Assembly (NCBI RefSeq): GCF_022761035.1
Contig: NZ_JAKWJP010000004.1
Span: forward strand, 496,001 to 560,000
DNA length: 64,000 nucleotides
Direction: 5' to 3'
DNA from: Microbacterium sp. SS28
GTDB taxonomy: Bacteria; Actinomycetota; Actinomycetes; Actinomycetales; Microbacteriaceae
Part shown: in pieces, positions 62,813 to 64,000 of the stretch
Layout of the letters: each line of letters starts with the position of its first letter
How positions within the stretch are numbered: the stretch's first letter is position 1
Program-made: the position numbers and the translations under genes
Notes under the pieces: generated by a model
Database searches by the model: none
Told to the model about the DNA's origin: nothing
The model's input: the letters and a program-made list of their open reading frames with translations, nothing else

Positions 62813-63586
62813 ATGGATCTGACACAGCGACTCAAGGACCGCGTCGCGGTCATCACGGGCGGCGCGTCCGGCATCGGGCTCGCGACCGCGCGCCGGTTCG
62901 CGGCAGAGGGCGCGAAGGTCGTCATCGCCGACCTCGACGCGAAGACGGGCGAGGCTGCCGCGGCGGAGGTCGGCGGGGCCTTCCGGCACGTGAATGTCGC
63001 GGAGGAGGCATCCGTCGACGCGCTCTTCGACGGCGTCGCCGCCGAGTTCGGGCGCCTCGACATCGCCTTCAACAACGCCGGCATCTCGCCTGCCGACGAC
63101 GACTCGATCGAGACGACCGAGCTGCCTGCCTGGGATCGCGTGCAGGACGTCAACCTCAAGAGCGTCTACCTGTGCTCGCGCGCGGCGCTGCGGCACATGG
63201 TGCCGGCGGGCAAGGGCTCGATCATCAACACGGCGTCGTTCGTCGCGCTGCTCGGCTCGGCGACGTCGCAGATCTCGTACACCGCCTCGAAGGGCGGCGT
63301 ACTCGCCATGACGCGCGAGCTCGGCGTGCAGTTCGCGCGGCAGGGCATCCGGGTCAACGCCCTGTGCCCCGGTCCCGTCAATACGCCGCTCCTGCAGGAG
63401 CTCTTCGCGAAGGACCCCGAGCGCGCGCAGCGCCGCCTCGTGCACGTGCCGATCGGCCGCTTCGCCGAGCCCGAGGAGCTCGCGGCATCCGTCGCCTTCC
63501 TCGCATCGGACGACGCGTCGTTCATCACGGCGACGGCCTTCGTCGTGGACGGCGGCATCACCAACGCCTACGTGACGCCGCTGTAG
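62813..63586 (+). CDS. SDR family oxidoreductase of the gamma-glutamylation cluster
   Basis: The product is 257 aa from ATG 62813, with AGAGGAGC upstream; an earlier in-frame start at 62708 overlaps the dehydrogenase gene and lacks a ribosome site. Motifs: 'VITGGASGIGLATARRFA', 'AFNNAGIS', 'NTASF' and 'YTASKGG', i.e. an intact Ser-Tyr-Lys set. 'VIADLDAK' with Asp at the strand-2 end indicates NAD(H). It is well placed to oxidise the hydroxyl group of gamma-glutamyl-ethanolamide; that role is inferred. Confidence 0.87.
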   Translation: MDLTQRLKDRVAVITGGASGIGLATARRFAAEGAKVVIADLDAKTGEAAAAEVGGAFRHVNVAEEASVDALFDGVAAEFGRLDIAFNNAGISPADDDSIETTELPAWDRVQDVNLKSVYLCSRAALRHMVPAGKGSIINTASFVALLGSATSQISYTASKGGVLAMTRELGVQFARQGIRVNALCPGPVNTPLLQELFAKDPERAQRRLVHVPIGRFAEPEELAASVAFLASDDASFITATAFVVDGGITNAYVTPL

Positions 63587-63700
63587 GGTCACGGACATGG
63601 GCCGGATGACTGCTGACCGGGGCCGAGAGCGCCCGCGGACGGCATTTCGGCGCGCGCGCGACCCGATCTGCAGGCGCACGGGCAGCCGCGAGGAGCGGCG

Positions 63701-64000
63701 ATGACCGATTCTCCGCTGAAGGAAGTGCGCAAGGCCGTCTACCGGCCCGTGCGCGAGGGCAACGCGCTCGAAGACACCGTCGCGCGGCTCGTGCAGACGA
63801 TCCGCCTCGGAGTCGTCGCGCCGGGGGAGTCGCTTCCCGCCGAGCGCGAGCTCGCGGCGCGCTACGCCGTGAGCCGCGACACCGTGCGGGAAGCGATCCG
63901 CGAGCTGGCCGACACGGGATTCCTCGTTCGACGACGCGGGCGCTACGGCGGCACGTTCGTCGCGGATCCGCTGCCCGCCGCCACCCCCGAGGCCGTCTCG
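63701..64000 (+). CDS. FadR-type GntR regulator (C-terminus outside window)
   Basis: The first 100 codons are visible. GAGGAG precedes the ATG. The winged helix-turn-helix ('LPAERELAARYAVSRDTVREAIRELADTGFLVRRRG', residues about 46-81) is of FadR type, with the effector-binding domain beyond the window. It ends a presumed operon and probably controls the divergent permease and ligase genes through the palindrome at 59085-59107. The 114 bases between it and the SDR hold nothing recognisable. Confidence 0.88.
   Translation, partial: MTDSPLKEVRKAVYRPVREGNALEDTVARLVQTIRLGVVAPGESLPAERELAARYAVSRDTVREAIRELADTGFLVRRRGRYGGTFVADPLPAATPEAVS

Overview
The window comes from a high-GC actinobacterium, most likely Microbacterium or a close relative in Microbacteriaceae. 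This rests on the GC-rich third codon positions, frequent GTG starts, abundant ATGA/GTGA stop-start overlaps, and an ftsH-folE-folP-folB-folK-DUF3180 gene order shared with other Actinobacteria. No CRISPR array, transposase, integrase or rRNA was found.

Region 1 (1-11938, mostly minus strand) is a cell-surface and exopolysaccharide block. It holds a very large secreted propeller/FnIII/LamG protein that runs off the left edge, a lipoprotein, two GT4-type glycosyltransferases, an uncharacterised TIM-barrel-like protein, a Gfo/Idh/MocA dehydrogenase, a polyprenyl-phosphate sugar-1-P transferase behind a strong leader hairpin, a polysaccharide deacetylase and an SDR. Region 2 (12054-15904) holds an FAD oxidoreductase, three minus-strand tRNAs (Phe, Asp, Glu), a secreted M23 peptidase and ppa. 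Region 3 (16075-28290) is the conserved housekeeping series tilS, hpt, ftsH, folE-folP-folB-folK, DUF3180, two PH-domain membrane proteins, a DUF2520 protein, an MBL-fold enzyme and lysS. The pantothenate genes that often sit before lysS are missing. Region 4 (28329-37337) holds DUF4192, a small membrane protein, cardiolipin synthase, a lipoprotein, a DUF559 protein flanked by degenerate repeats, an XRE/DUF2975 pair with a palindromic operator, and clpC.

Region 5 (37344-55247) is the most unusual part. Two carbohydrate-uptake loci each carry the same ABC importer (two permeases and a lipoprotein binding protein, no ATPase). The copies lie in a 3141-bp direct repeat that appears identical over nearly its whole length (37344-40484 and 48205-51345). 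Between them are two secreted propeller-containing proteins of atypical base composition, one with a large unrecognised region, followed by a ROK regulator, a GH4 glycosidase and a BadF-type sugar kinase. Three copies of a 15-bp operator tie this locus to the ROK regulator. Beyond the second importer is an amino-sugar operon: cytoplasmic GH84 beta-N-acetylglucosaminidase, SIS protein, a second BadF-type kinase and a GntR/HutC regulator with DasR-type (dre-like) sites in front of it.

Region 6 (55476-57321) has two GNAT acetyltransferases and a DUF4232-like protein. Region 7 (57450-64000) is a gamma-glutamylation catabolic cluster: an ethanolamine-permease-like APC transporter divergent from a glutamine-synthetase-like ligase, a PuuD-like hydrolase, an aldehyde dehydrogenase, an SDR and a FadR-type regulator cut by the right edge. 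Having an SDR where a PuuB amine oxidase would be expected suggests a route from an amino alcohol such as ethanolamine through gamma-glutamyl intermediates.
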